Part shown: piece by piece, positions 8,586 to 17,709 of the stretch
How the letters are laid out: every line of letters begins with the position of its first letter
How positions within the stretch are numbered: position 1 is the stretch's first letter
Assembly (NCBI GenBank): GCA_945865635.1
Contig: CAMBEP010000054.1
Location: 1 to 34,316 of the forward strand
DNA: 34,316 bases
Origin: Candidatus Kuenenia stuttgartensis
GTDB taxonomy: Bacteria; Planctomycetota; Planctomycetia; Isosphaerales; Isosphaeraceae
Direction of reading: 5' to 3'
Notes under the pieces: generated by a model
Told to the model about the DNA's origin: nothing
Databases searched by the model: none
The model's input: the letters and a program-made list of their open reading frames with translations, nothing else
Made by a program: the position numbers and the translations under genes

Positions 8586-9077
8586 ATGTCAGATATGTAT
8601 CTATTGATTGAGGGAATCAAGGGTGAATCGGCTGATACGACATTCAAAGCTCCCAATATGGTGATCCAGAGCTTTTCGTTTGGGGCCTCGAATCCATCCA
8701 GCATCAGCAATTCATCGGGTGGCGGTGGCTCTTCCAAGGGGATGCCCAGCTCGATCAACATCATTAAGGATTGCGACGCAGGCGATCCCTACCTTTTCAT
8801 GGCCACTTTAGTGGGCAATCACTACACCAAGGCGACTCTTGTCTGTCGCAAGGCGGGCGGTACGCAAATGGTGTTCTTTCAGATTGACCTGACAGAAGTC
8901 TTCATCAGCAATTACAATATTTCCGGTAGCGGCGGCGGCGGCGGCGACGTGCCGGGCACGAGCTTCTCCATGTCGTTCAAGTCGATCGTTGTGAGCTACA
9001 CGCCTCAGGATGCGAAGGGCGCCAAGGGGACCCTGATCAAGCAAGGTTATGACGTGGTCACACAGAAGGCTGTCTAA
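8586..9077 (+). CDS. hcp: T6SS inner tube protein Hcp (TssD)
   Basis: Hcp forms the hexameric rings that stack into the injected tube. The 163-residue protein starts with the family pattern MYLLIEGIKGES and ends FSMSFKSIVVSYTPQD followed by a short tail, which is the expected beta-barrel layout. Two glycine and serine-rich loops are unusual: SNSSGGGGSSKG near residue 42 and SGSGGGGGD near 115. AAGGA sits upstream of the ATG. The gene is set off from tssC by 149 bases and from tagJ by about 98 bases, both gaps holding hairpins. This fits separate control of a subunit needed in large amounts. Confidence 0.93.
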   Translation: MSDMYLLIEGIKGESADTTFKAPNMVIQSFSFGASNPSSISNSSGGGGSSKGMPSSINIIKDCDAGDPYLFMATLVGNHYTKATLVCRKAGGTQMVFFQIDLTEVFISNYNISGSGGGGGDVPGTSFSMSFKSIVVSYTPQDAKGAKGTLIKQGYDVVTQKAV

Positions 9078-9112
9078 GCAGTTTTCTGACATCAGATTCA
9101 TGACCAATTCCT

Positions 9113-9142
9113 GCCTGAACCTCTCGAACAGGGGGTTCAGGC
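9113..9142 (+). terminator. Hairpin after hcp, possible partial terminator
   Basis: A perfect 9-base stem, GCCTGAACC paired with GGTTCAGGC, is followed by only three T residues. It lies 36 bases after the hcp stop within the T6SS operon. It could act as an attenuator that lowers expression of the genes after hcp. Confidence 0.45.
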
Positions 9143-9175
9143 TTTCGATATGACTTTGCTGGATGGGATGAATTG

Positions 9176-9985
9176 ATGAACAAGCGTGAACTGGCGACTT
9201 CGTTATATCACGAAGGCAAACTATCGGAATCGATTGAAGCCCAGATTCAATGGGTACGAGATCATCCGGCGGATGTTAGCTCGCGCATGTTTCTTTTTGA
9301 GTTGCTGAGTTTTGATGGTCAGTGGGATCGCGCTGAGCGTCAGATTTCCATGCTTTTGACAAACGAGGCCGAGGCCGACACGGGGACTAGTTTCTACATT
9401 CGGTGCCTCTGGGCGGAGCGTAAGCGAGAGGCCGTCTGGAGTGGGCAGGCGAAGCCCAAGGTGCTTGGCCCTCTGACTGAATCAATGCAAATCCGGATGG
9501 ACTCACTTCAAAAAGAAGGGGGCCTGACGACGGCTGAACCACCGATTCGGCAGGCTGAAATGTTGGAGCACAGCTCGCAGTTGCAAGCCTTTGAGATTAA
9601 TGGCGAGCGATATTCCAAGGCTCGCGACGGCGACGACCTGCTTGGCTCGATTCTTGAAGTTTTCGCCCAGGGCGAGTATTTCTGGATGGATTTTTCGGCT
9701 ATCAAACTGATTTCTTCCGAAACGCCGAAGTATCCGAGAGATTTGATCTGGCTACCGGCGAGGGTTGAGACGGAAGGCGAATCTGGCAATGTGTTTATAC
9801 CCTTGCTTTATCCAGAGAGTTCCAGGTCGGCTTCTTCAGAATTAAAATTGGGCCGATACACGGATTGGTCGACCATTCCGGGAACCGATCTGGCGCGTGG
9901 GGTGGGGTTAAAGGAGTGGTATTTTAACGGTGAAACGGTCATCCCCTTGATTCAATGGCGAATTCTGGAGCAGACCTCAGATTGA
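9176..9985 (+). CDS. tagJ: T6SS accessory protein TagJ/ImpE
   Basis: ImpE/TagJ proteins bind the sheath component TssB in some T6SS subtypes and may help sheath recycling. This 269-residue protein has the family layout. It starts with a tetratricopeptide-like helical segment (about residues 5-80, including DVSSRMFLFELLSFDGQWDRAERQ), and a carboxy-terminal globular part carries the ImpE-type stretch DLIWLPARVE followed by IPLLYPES. I chose the ATG at 9176; a TTG directly before it is a poorer start. The ribosome binding site is weak. The position between hcp and tssE agrees with the function. Confidence 0.85.
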   Translation: MNKRELATSLYHEGKLSESIEAQIQWVRDHPADVSSRMFLFELLSFDGQWDRAERQISMLLTNEAEADTGTSFYIRCLWAERKREAVWSGQAKPKVLGPLTESMQIRMDSLQKEGGLTTAEPPIRQAEMLEHSSQLQAFEINGERYSKARDGDDLLGSILEVFAQGEYFWMDFSAIKLISSETPKYPRDLIWLPARVETEGESGNVFIPLLYPESSRSASSELKLGRYTDWSTIPGTDLARGVGLKEWYFNGETVIPLIQWRILEQTSD

Positions 9986-10028
9986 CCTTCACGAACCATT
10001 GTTCTGAACTGAAGTGTTCCTCATTGGT

Positions 10029-10514
10029 ATGGAAAACAAGCCCCCCAAGCACAAGATACCGGTTCGGCCATCGATTTTAGACCGATTGATCGACGATCGG
10101 GCGGATGTTTACGGATATCCGATCAATCTGTTGATCGAATCCCTCCGGCGCGACCTTGAGAATCTTTTGAACACACCCAAATCCCCTGTTGTTTTTGGTC
10201 CTGAGTTTGTCGAGCTTCATTCCAGCATTCTCGACTTCGGGATTCCCGACGTGGCCTCGGCCACAGGAAACGACTCTCAGATCTGGGAAAAAATGATTTC
10301 AAAAATCGAATTTGCCATTCGGTCTTTCGAACCACGCCTGAAAGAGGTCGAGGTTATCATGAAAGACAATCGCAAGTCGGGCATTCCCAAAGTCGAGTTT
10401 GAGATTCGCGGCCAGCTTGTTTTTGATCCATCGCCGGAACTTCTCTTTCAATCGACGATCGAGCTGAGTTCTGGAAGGACTCTGGTAAATTTCCCAACCC
10501 TGGAGGAATCCTAG
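10029..10514 (+). CDS. tssE: T6SS baseplate wedge protein TssE (gp25-like)
   Basis: TssE is the baseplate protein related to phage T4 gp25 that primes sheath assembly. The GPW/gp25 signature is clear: SLRRDLENLLNTP in the first third, then a GIPD stretch and a final strand region VEFEIRGQLVFDPSPELLFQ. The 161 residues fit the family. ATG at 10029 is preferred, since a GTG 15 bases upstream adds only five residues, but neither has a strong ribosome binding site. The gene sits directly before tssF and tssG, its usual baseplate partners. Confidence 0.9.
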   Translation: MENKPPKHKIPVRPSILDRLIDDRADVYGYPINLLIESLRRDLENLLNTPKSPVVFGPEFVELHSSILDFGIPDVASATGNDSQIWEKMISKIEFAIRSFEPRLKEVEVIMKDNRKSGIPKVEFEIRGQLVFDPSPELLFQSTIELSSGRTLVNFPTLEES

Positions 10515-10587
10515 GCCCGGATCATGATAAATCGGAGTCTTGCAGCAAGGGCATTCATGGCAATAGAGCACCTATTGCCCTGTCAGG

Positions 10588-10641
10588 ATGAACGAACAAG
10601 AGTTTCGCGAAGGGATCGCTGAGGGGGGGGAGAGAGATTGA
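10588..10641 (+). other. Seventeen-codon open frame overlapping the tssF start
   Basis: A short frame starting ATGAACGAACAAGAG ends with a TGA that overlaps the tssF ATG as TGATG. It contains a run of eight G residues. It could act as a leader cistron that couples translation into tssF, but it has no recognisable product and may be chance. Confidence 0.3.
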
Positions 10642-12503
10642 TGTTAGACCCAATCTACCTGAGATATGAAGAGGAATTGGCCTTCATTCGCCATGAAGTG
10701 CGCCAATTTGCGGAGCGATACCCCTCGGCAGCTTCGCGTCTGTTGCTCGAAAATGAGTCGAGCGCCGACCCCCATGTGGAGCGTCTGATTGAGTCGTTTG
10801 CATTATTGACGGCCCGGATCCGGACCAAGATTGACGACGAGTTTCCCGAACTTGTCGAGTCCCTGATCGAACGTCTTTACCCGCACTTTACACGGCCCAT
10901 GCCGACCATGTGCGTGATTGGTTTCGAAATTGATCCGAAACGGGCCAGGATTCCAGGCGGATTGAAAATCGGCCGCAACTCGATCCTCTCAACGCCCGCC
11001 CCAAAAGGAGATCGGGTTTTATTTCAAACCGGTGTGGAAACTCAGATTTGGCCGATCCGTACGATTTCTGCCCGCTATTTGTCGGCTCCATTACCGCATC
11101 ACTGGAATCTTTTTGGTGTGGCCCAGGCGGCAATTCATATTCGCCTCGAATTATATGGTGGGCTACGCTGGCATGAACTTCAGGACTTGAAATACCTGAG
11201 GTTTTATTTCAACGGCTCGCGCGAAACGGTGGAGACGCTTCAGGATGCATTACTGGCAGACTCCGTAGCCTGGAACTGGATTTTACCTGATATCAAGACC
11301 GATGCCTTGATTGCATTTAAAACCGAGACCCCGTTTCGATCCGTAGGGCTTGAGCCGGACGAATTCATCATCCCGAAATTTGAAGCTGATCTATGGCCAT
11401 ACCGGCTTTTGACGGAATTCATGGTCTTTCCCGAGAAGTTTCATTTCCTGGATATTGCCATACCCAATGCCAAAGATCTGGTCCGGGCCGATCGCCATAT
11501 TGATCTTGTCATAGGACTCAAGCAGAGTCATGATTTACTTGAGAAGTCGGTATCGGCGAATACATTTTTGTTGGGCTGCATACCAGCCATCAATTTATTC
11601 GACCAGACAGCCGAGCCGATCAACGCGGTTGCGTCAAAATACCAATATCGGATTGTCGCTGACGTTGCGCACGATTTGTCGCGAGAAGTTTATTGTGTAA
11701 ATTCCGTCACAAAAACAACGTTGTCGGAAGGAACATCTGAAGAACTTCAACCGTTTTTTGAAGCCGTCTGGGAATCACCATCGGGCAAGAGCCAAGGCTA
11801 CTGGCAAGGGATCCGCTCGTTTCCAAACCACCCGACCCGCAGCTTGAGCGACGTTTTCTTACGATTTTTGACACCCGATGCGGAGCCTGTTCCACCGGAT
11901 ACGTCGACATTGGTGGTTCGAACGACATGCTCCAATGGCGATCTGCCGGTTCAACTGGCTCAGGTTCAAGGATCGATGAAGTTCCATTTTTTAAGTGGAT
12001 CGCAGCCGATCTCCCAGGCCGTGAATGTAAGTCGCCCGACCCCAAGCCTTCGGCCGCCGTCGGCAAAGTCGCTTTATGGCAAACTTCTCTCACAGATCAA
12101 TTTGAACAACCTTTCCTGGACGGATGGTCCGACGGGAGTCGAAGCATTCAGGAGCATTCTCAGGCTCTACATTCCCTTGGATCCGTCGATCAATCATGAG
12201 TCACGAATGCTGATGGAATTGCGTATTGATGCCATTGAGAGCATCCAATCGCGTCCGATCATGATGCGATACTCCGATTCTGGTCAATCAACCTGGGTTC
12301 GTGGGCTGGAAATTCGAATCGGGATGCGCACCGAGGCATTTATTCATGAAGGTGGAATGATTCTATGGGCCTCGGTCCTGGAGAGATTTCTGGCCCTTAA
12401 CCTGAGTGTCAACAGTTTCATTCAAATGAAACTGGTGGACCATCGTGGCCAGGGCGTTATTTATCAATGGCCCATGCGTACAGGTGAAATACCAGCCCTA
12501 TGA
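10641..12503 (+). CDS. tssF: T6SS baseplate protein TssF
   Basis: TssF is a main baseplate wedge subunit and works with TssG, TssE and TssK at the inner membrane. The amino terminus is typical: LDPIYLRYEEELAFIRHE, then FAERYPSAASRL, DPHVERLIESFALLTARI and PELVESLIERLYPHFTRP. The 620-residue length is normal. The start is the ATG at 10641, behind a purine-rich GGGGAGAGAG tract that serves as ribosome binding site. The stop overlaps the tssG start by four bases (ATGA), so the two are probably translationally coupled. Confidence 0.94.
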   Translation: MLDPIYLRYEEELAFIRHEVRQFAERYPSAASRLLLENESSADPHVERLIESFALLTARIRTKIDDEFPELVESLIERLYPHFTRPMPTMCVIGFEIDPKRARIPGGLKIGRNSILSTPAPKGDRVLFQTGVETQIWPIRTISARYLSAPLPHHWNLFGVAQAAIHIRLELYGGLRWHELQDLKYLRFYFNGSRETVETLQDALLADSVAWNWILPDIKTDALIAFKTETPFRSVGLEPDEFIIPKFEADLWPYRLLTEFMVFPEKFHFLDIAIPNAKDLVRADRHIDLVIGLKQSHDLLEKSVSANTFLLGCIPAINLFDQTAEPINAVASKYQYRIVADVAHDLSREVYCVNSVTKTTLSEGTSEELQPFFEAVWESPSGKSQGYWQGIRSFPNHPTRSLSDVFLRFLTPDAEPVPPDTSTLVVRTTCSNGDLPVQLAQVQGSMKFHFLSGSQPISQAVNVSRPTPSLRPPSAKSLYGKLLSQINLNNLSWTDGPTGVEAFRSILRLYIPLDPSINHESRMLMELRIDAIESIQSRPIMMRYSDSGQSTWVRGLEIRIGMRTEAFIHEGGMILWASVLERFLALNLSVNSFIQMKLVDHRGQGVIYQWPMRTGEIPAL

Positions 12504-13717
12504 CACCTCATAAAATTGATCTGGAAAATGCGGTCCACCAAGTGATGTATGACCCAACGGCATTTGATTTTTTCGAAGCCGTAAGAAGGATCCAGAAGGT
12601 CGCACGAGCCGCCGAGAGACAGTATTCCCATGAGGGCACGGTGGAGGGTGCTTATTGGGGCCAGCCACTTGGTTCGTCTCGAATCCAGGTGGGCCAGGCC
12701 GTAACGTTTCGCAGTCATATTTCAAACAGTTTTCCAGCGGGATCAATTCAAGACGTTCAATTGTTGCAAAAAAAAGATCGATTCGGGAAAAGCTGGAAAC
12801 AATTGGAAATGGTCGTCAATTTTCTTGGTCTGACGGGTCCGAATGGAATTTTACCGAACCATTACACAGACTTGCTGATCCAATTCAATCGGAACAACAA
12901 CAGCAAAGAGAAGAACGCCCTGAGGGACTGGTTTGACCTGTTTAACAACAGGCTGATTTCCTTATTTTATCTCGCCTGGGAGAAATATCAGCTACCTGTG
13001 CAGCGAGAGTTTGCGGCAACAAGTCATAAGTCGGATCCGATTGAAAGGATTTTCCGGAGTTACGGAGGCCTTGGCACAGAGCATCTCAGCCATCGGATCA
13101 CGAGCACAGATCCATTGAATCCAGGCCAGCCGAGCCTGGTCCTTTCCGACCTGTTTTTAAGTACAAGACTCGCCCGATCCCATCGGTCGATCAGCGTTTC
13201 CGGGCTTCAGAATCTGATTTCCAAGTCCACCGGTTCGCGGGTTCAAATTCAATGCTTTGCAGGCCGCTGGGAAACGATTCCGCCCGGCGACATGGTCAGG
13301 CTTGGCAGCCCGAATTCCTCTCAAGCGGCCCAACTGGGTGTCAACACAACGCTTGGCTCGAGGATGTGGAGCGCACAATCGAATTTCATGGTAAAAATTG
13401 GTCCAGTCAGTTGGCCGGAATTGAATCGATTTCTGCCTTTACCCAAGTGCGAGAATAAGAAGAGTTTGCCAACCCTGATCCATGTGACCCGGCAATTGGC
13501 GAAGCTCAAATCGGATTCTTCATTGAATACCACGATTCGGATACACACCAAAGCCGATGAGATTCTGCCTGCACGATTGGGAAAAGCCGCCTCAGGATTG
13601 GATCAACCGTCAAAACTGGGCTGGAACATGTGGTTGGGTAGCCCTGAGCGTCATGCTGGATTTGACGATTTGGCAGGATGCAAGTATCGTAAAGATACCG
13701 AGTTCAACGAGACCTGA
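12500..13717 (+). CDS. tssG: T6SS baseplate protein TssG
   Basis: TssG bridges two TssF copies in the baseplate wedge. The amino terminus DFFEAVRRIQ and the core MVVNFLGLTGPNGILPNHYTDLL are the family hallmarks, and a later FRSYGGLGT segment also fits. At 405 residues it is somewhat longer than typical proteobacterial TssG (about 330-350), with the extra length spread through the protein. The start overlaps the tssF stop as ATGA. tssK follows after 49 bases. Confidence 0.9.
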   Translation: MTPHKIDLENAVHQVMYDPTAFDFFEAVRRIQKVARAAERQYSHEGTVEGAYWGQPLGSSRIQVGQAVTFRSHISNSFPAGSIQDVQLLQKKDRFGKSWKQLEMVVNFLGLTGPNGILPNHYTDLLIQFNRNNNSKEKNALRDWFDLFNNRLISLFYLAWEKYQLPVQREFAATSHKSDPIERIFRSYGGLGTEHLSHRITSTDPLNPGQPSLVLSDLFLSTRLARSHRSISVSGLQNLISKSTGSRVQIQCFAGRWETIPPGDMVRLGSPNSSQAAQLGVNTTLGSRMWSAQSNFMVKIGPVSWPELNRFLPLPKCENKKSLPTLIHVTRQLAKLKSDSSLNTTIRIHTKADEILPARLGKAASGLDQPSKLGWNMWLGSPERHAGFDDLAGCKYRKDTEFNET

Positions 13718-13766
13718 CGGGCAGTGAGGCAGATGAAGGCATTGGGTGCGGCTTCAAGGAAAAACC

Positions 13767-15257
13767 ATGGATCACAACCCGGTGGATTGGTACGAAGGGA
13801 TGTTCCTTCGCCCCCAGCATTTTCAGACACAGGAACGCTACCGAAAACGGGGGCTGCGGCAGAACATTGACTTTTCAGTGCCCTATGCGTGGGGCTTGAG
13901 GCATCTGGAAATTGATGAAGATGCCCTCAGGAATGGGCGACTGCTGGTCCGCCAGCTCCAAGCCCGGTTTCGCTCGGGTACCGTGCTCGATATTCCGATC
14001 GACCGTTCTCTGGATCCGATTGCAATTCGGCCCGTATTGGACCAATCCGGCGAAGTGGAAATTCATATTGCCATTCCACTGAATCTGGCGAGTGCCGGGG
14101 ATCCTATTGCCGAAGGGCGCAATCGGTATCAACAGATTGAAATGCTGGTTCCCGATGAACACGACCGCCAGTTGCAACCCATCATGGTCAATCAGATCCA
14201 GCCGTTTCTGATTGCAAAACATCTGCTTGGCGAAGGCTATGAAAGCCTGCCGGTGGTTCGGCTCAGGCGATCAAGCTCGTCACCCGAAGCGATGGAAATT
14301 GTTCAGACATTCATTCCCCCCATACTTTGCTCCAACGCATCACAAGTCCTTAAACAGCATATTATTGAATCGCTGTCGGACATTATCAACCGCAAGCTCG
14401 ACGCCTTGTCTGTTTCACTTGAAAACAGCTCATCCACAAATGCAAGCCAGATTTTTTCTGACCTGGCCACCTTCAACAGACTTTCCCTGCTGAATCAAAC
14501 TTCGGCTATAATATCTGTTCTTGCTAATACTTACGACATGTCACCGATTTGGATCTATCGTAATTTGTGCGACATGATTGGTCGGCTGGCGATTCTTGGG
14601 ATCAGTCGCAATCGGGTGGTGGGTCAACTCCCGAGATACGACCACGAGGAGCTTGGCCAGGTTTTCTTTGCACTTAAGCGACGGATTCAGGAGCTTTTGG
14701 AGACTCTTGAAAATCCTGGGTTTCTGGAACGTTCGTTTGTGGGAGTTGCATCGCGTATGCAGGTCAGTCTGGAGCCGAATTGGCTGGAACCGGGCTGGAC
14801 CATGCTGATTGGAATCCGCAGCGATCTGGATCCTCAAAACGCGATGAAACTGCTAGCCAACAGCGGTCCGCTTGACTTCAAGATCAGTAGTTCCGAACGG
14901 GTCGACCTGCTCTATCGGATGGGGCAGCGGGGATTACATTTTGAGCCGATTCAACGTGTTCCGATTGTGCTCAAGAATATTTCCAACACGGTTTTCCTCG
15001 GTCTCGGCAGGGATGAGGCGACAACCGAATGGGCCTCAGTGCGGCGCAGCCTGAATTTAGCCATCCGGTTTAATGAAAGTCTCCTGACGGGCTCAATACA
15101 CGACCAGACCCGATTGCAACTGAGATTTGACGGACGACCAATACAGATGGAAATGACACTCTTTGCGATTCCCCCGCAGGATCAGACGGTCCAGATTCAG
15201 CCAGGGTCAAATTTCAATGCCCCAACAGTATTCGAAAGTGGGTCAGGATCGGCCTGA
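13767..15257 (+). CDS. tssK: T6SS baseplate-membrane adaptor TssK
   Basis: TssK links the baseplate to the TssL/TssM membrane complex and is structurally related to phage receptor-binding proteins. The amino-terminal signature VDWYEGMFLRPQHFQTQERY is diagnostic. Further family traits are the LPRYDHEELGQVFFALKRRI segment in the middle and a carboxy-terminal region ending QLRFDGRPIQMEMTLFAIPP. The 496-residue length is close to the usual 440-480. ATG at 13767 is supported by CAAGGAAAAACC; a GTG 21 bases upstream is not favoured. Confidence 0.93.
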   Translation: MDHNPVDWYEGMFLRPQHFQTQERYRKRGLRQNIDFSVPYAWGLRHLEIDEDALRNGRLLVRQLQARFRSGTVLDIPIDRSLDPIAIRPVLDQSGEVEIHIAIPLNLASAGDPIAEGRNRYQQIEMLVPDEHDRQLQPIMVNQIQPFLIAKHLLGEGYESLPVVRLRRSSSSPEAMEIVQTFIPPILCSNASQVLKQHIIESLSDIINRKLDALSVSLENSSSTNASQIFSDLATFNRLSLLNQTSAIISVLANTYDMSPIWIYRNLCDMIGRLAILGISRNRVVGQLPRYDHEELGQVFFALKRRIQELLETLENPGFLERSFVGVASRMQVSLEPNWLEPGWTMLIGIRSDLDPQNAMKLLANSGPLDFKISSSERVDLLYRMGQRGLHFEPIQRVPIVLKNISNTVFLGLGRDEATTEWASVRRSLNLAIRFNESLLTGSIHDQTRLQLRFDGRPIQMEMTLFAIPPQDQTVQIQPGSNFNAPTVFESGSGSA

Positions 15258-15333
15258 TATGATCTTCGCTTAAAGGCTTTTTTCCAAGCCGCTTGAATAC
15301 TCTGCCGGATTCCTATTGAGATGGACGAAGACG

Positions 15334-16068
15334 ATGAAGAAAGTGTCAGAAACGGAAAAACTGATTGACAGGTCACACGATGTCATTAATTCAGGCATGG
15401 CACTGTTTACGCAAGTCAATCAGCAGCCTGCCCCTGACATGCTTAAAGAGCAGTTCAGATTGATTCAGATGCTTGACAACCTCTTGCGAGGAATATCTGC
15501 TACGTCGCCCAGAATCAGCGAACCAGACAAGGCTTCCGAACCCCCGATCAGTACTTCGAACCAAAGTGAATTACCAGGCCGGCTCGGCTCCATCCCTTCC
15601 AAAGACGATATTCCAGGTGTCTGTCGTTATCTGCTGGCATGCTGGCTGGACGAGCTTTTTGTGATGGAGACGGACTGGTCCAGAGCATGGAATGAAAGCA
15701 AGCTGGAACTGACCTTGTTTGGAACGAATGATCGGGCCTGGCGATTTTGGGATTTTGCCAATTCCAATCAGGCCTCGTCCAACGAAGCCATCAAATACGT
15801 TGCATTTTCATGTGTTATGCACGGCTTTCAAGGCCAGATGATTGAGTCGCCGGCAGGCCTGTCGAAATGGGTTGACAAATTGAAAGCGGAAATCATCAAA
15901 TCTTCCATGGAGTCATGGACCCCTCCCCCAAGCCTGCCAATCAAGGCGGAAGTGCCGGAACTGAATGGATATCATAAGGTTGAAAATGCGGTGCGAATGG
16001 CGATTGTGATTTTGATCGTGATCGTGCCTGTATTCTCGTTTCTGATCGTTTTTTCCCTTCGGAAATGA
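15334..16068 (+). CDS. tssL: T6SS inner-membrane protein TssL (DotU family)
   Basis: TssL forms the cytoplasmic hook of the T6SS membrane complex. The DotU pattern is visible: FRLIQMLDNLLRGI, then a low-complexity serine and proline-rich linker, then CRYLLACWLDELFVMETDWSRAW followed by ELTLFGTNDRAWRFW. A single membrane segment closes the protein near residues 219-241 (MAIVILIVIVPVFSFLIVFSL), as expected for this tail-anchored family. There is no peptidoglycan-binding extension. The ATG at 15334 gives 244 residues; the ribosome binding site is weak. Confidence 0.9.
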   Translation: MKKVSETEKLIDRSHDVINSGMALFTQVNQQPAPDMLKEQFRLIQMLDNLLRGISATSPRISEPDKASEPPISTSNQSELPGRLGSIPSKDDIPGVCRYLLACWLDELFVMETDWSRAWNESKLELTLFGTNDRAWRFWDFANSNQASSNEAIKYVAFSCVMHGFQGQMIESPAGLSKWVDKLKAEIIKSSMESWTPPPSLPIKAEVPELNGYHKVENAVRMAIVILIVIVPVFSFLIVFSLRK

Positions 16069-16137
16069 ATTCAGGCCAAATCCGACTTGCCTTGATCCAC
16101 AGGGATTGAACCTCCAAATAAACCAGGAAATTGTAAA

Positions 16138-17709
16138 ATGCCAGCTTCGATCAGCAAATTTATGTCTGAATTCTCAAAGCGGTTGAAATCCATTTTTCTA
16201 CCGTCCGATCAAACACGCACCGGGCGGAATATCCGCCGAGTCCGCAACTTCGTATTTCTGGCTCTCATCAGCACGGGCCTTTGGGCGATCACACGCTACA
16301 CATGGCTGGAAGGGAGCATTCAGGCGCCCTCAATCTATTTAAGGCCATTTTGGCTGGTTTTGATTTTCTGGTCATTATTGCTTGCTTACCACTCGACTCG
16401 CCATCTGTTTTATCTGATTCGGACAGAGCCTGTCCAGGAATTGTTTCCTGAAATTAAATCGACCTGGAATTATGCCAAAACTGTCATGGAAGAAGCGGGT
16501 GTACCCCCATCAAGTCTTCCCATAATACTGGTTCTGGGCAGTCGGCCCAACCAAGGGCCCCATTTTTTTGACCAAGCCCAGATCAGGCTCCGAAACATCA
16601 AGCCACCAGGTATTCAAGACCCACCTTTCCATATTGATCTGACGGATTCTGCAATTTTTGTGACGTGCCCGTCGACAAGCCTCACGGGCACTTTCAGCAA
16701 GCGTCTGGAACAATCCCTGAGTCCATTCATCCTGGCCCAGTCCATATACAGCATGGAGAGTCAGATCTCGAAAACGAAATCTCTGATTGGCCTGACCCCC
16801 GATGGAACTCAGGAAAATGGGGACTCCAACTCTTCTCTACAATTGCAAAATGACCCCTTTAAAAAGTTCGAACAGCAACCCACTCCTTCGAACCAGAATG
16901 AAATGGAACTGATTTCATTCAAATTGCGCACCTTGTGTGATCTTATCGTAGCAGATCGCCGTCCGTTTGCTCCGATCAACGGAGTGATTTTTGTTCTACC
17001 GACAGATGTCACTTCCTCTGATCGACTCACGTCGCATGCCATCGAAATGACAACCATCGACATGGATTCCATCCGCGAGTCGACTGGCTTAAACTTCCCG
17101 TTTGCAATTCTCGGGTCGCACCTGGAACGTATCCAAGGCTTTTCAGAACTCGCACTGAAACTCGATCCGAAAAGCAAGTGGCGGTACCTTGGCCTTGCCC
17201 TCCAAACCCGCCTGGATGTGAAGACCGAAGCCTGGACCAAAAACTTCCGAAGAGGGCTCCGCTGGTATCGCAAGAATATCCTGCCGGCGCTGATTTACAA
17301 CAAAATGCTCACTCTTAAACCCGCAGACTCAGCCACTCAGGGATCTCCACGAAAATCGATGATTGAAGCGAATCACTCCGCATATCAATTCCTTGAAAAA
17401 ACCAGTGAAAGTTTTCGCCGGTTTGAAAAAATCTGTCTGGGCCTCACTGATCTGCAAATCAAAGAACTCAAATCCAACCCACGATTTGCAGGCCTCTTTT
17501 TCACGGCCATGGAAAATCCCGATACTGGCCCCTGGCTTTTTATTCCGGACATGCTCAAGCATTTTCTCAACCAACAAAATTCCATTTCCTGGACAGAAGA
17601 TGCAATCAGAATCGATCGCTTCCGGCGCAGGCTTTCTTTGATCATTTTAGTCTCAATGGCTTTATCCATGGCCCTCACAATTTTATTCTACTTCACCATG
17701 ATCAAATGA
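16138..17709 (+). CDS. tssM: Short TssM-like (IcmF N-terminal) membrane protein
   Basis: This 523-residue protein follows tssL, the usual place of tssM. It has two membrane segments near residues 37-54 and 70-94, then a cytoplasmic domain resembling the TssM NTPase region: SLPIILVLGSRPN at 126-138, TDSAIFVTCPS at 169-179, RRPFAPINGVIFVLP and FPFAILGSHLERIQGFSEL. It ends with a third membrane segment near 497-521. Classical TssM has about 1100-1200 residues with a large periplasmic part that contacts TssJ, and that part is absent here. The Walker A lysine and serine/threonine are also absent (GSRPNQGPH where GxxGxGKT is expected). It may be a reduced scaffold without nucleotide binding. Confidence 0.75.
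   Translation: MPASISKFMSEFSKRLKSIFLPSDQTRTGRNIRRVRNFVFLALISTGLWAITRYTWLEGSIQAPSIYLRPFWLVLIFWSLLLAYHSTRHLFYLIRTEPVQELFPEIKSTWNYAKTVMEEAGVPPSSLPIILVLGSRPNQGPHFFDQAQIRLRNIKPPGIQDPPFHIDLTDSAIFVTCPSTSLTGTFSKRLEQSLSPFILAQSIYSMESQISKTKSLIGLTPDGTQENGDSNSSLQLQNDPFKKFEQQPTPSNQNEMELISFKLRTLCDLIVADRRPFAPINGVIFVLPTDVTSSDRLTSHAIEMTTIDMDSIRESTGLNFPFAILGSHLERIQGFSELALKLDPKSKWRYLGLALQTRLDVKTEAWTKNFRRGLRWYRKNILPALIYNKMLTLKPADSATQGSPRKSMIEANHSAYQFLEKTSESFRRFEKICLGLTDLQIKELKSNPRFAGLFFTAMENPDTGPWLFIPDMLKHFLNQQNSISWTEDAIRIDRFRRRLSLIILVSMALSMALTILFYFTMIK

Noticed and set aside
15272..15290. GGCTT/AAGCC hairpin between tssK and tssL
   Set aside because: The stem is only five bases, has no U tract after it and lies inside a continuous operon.
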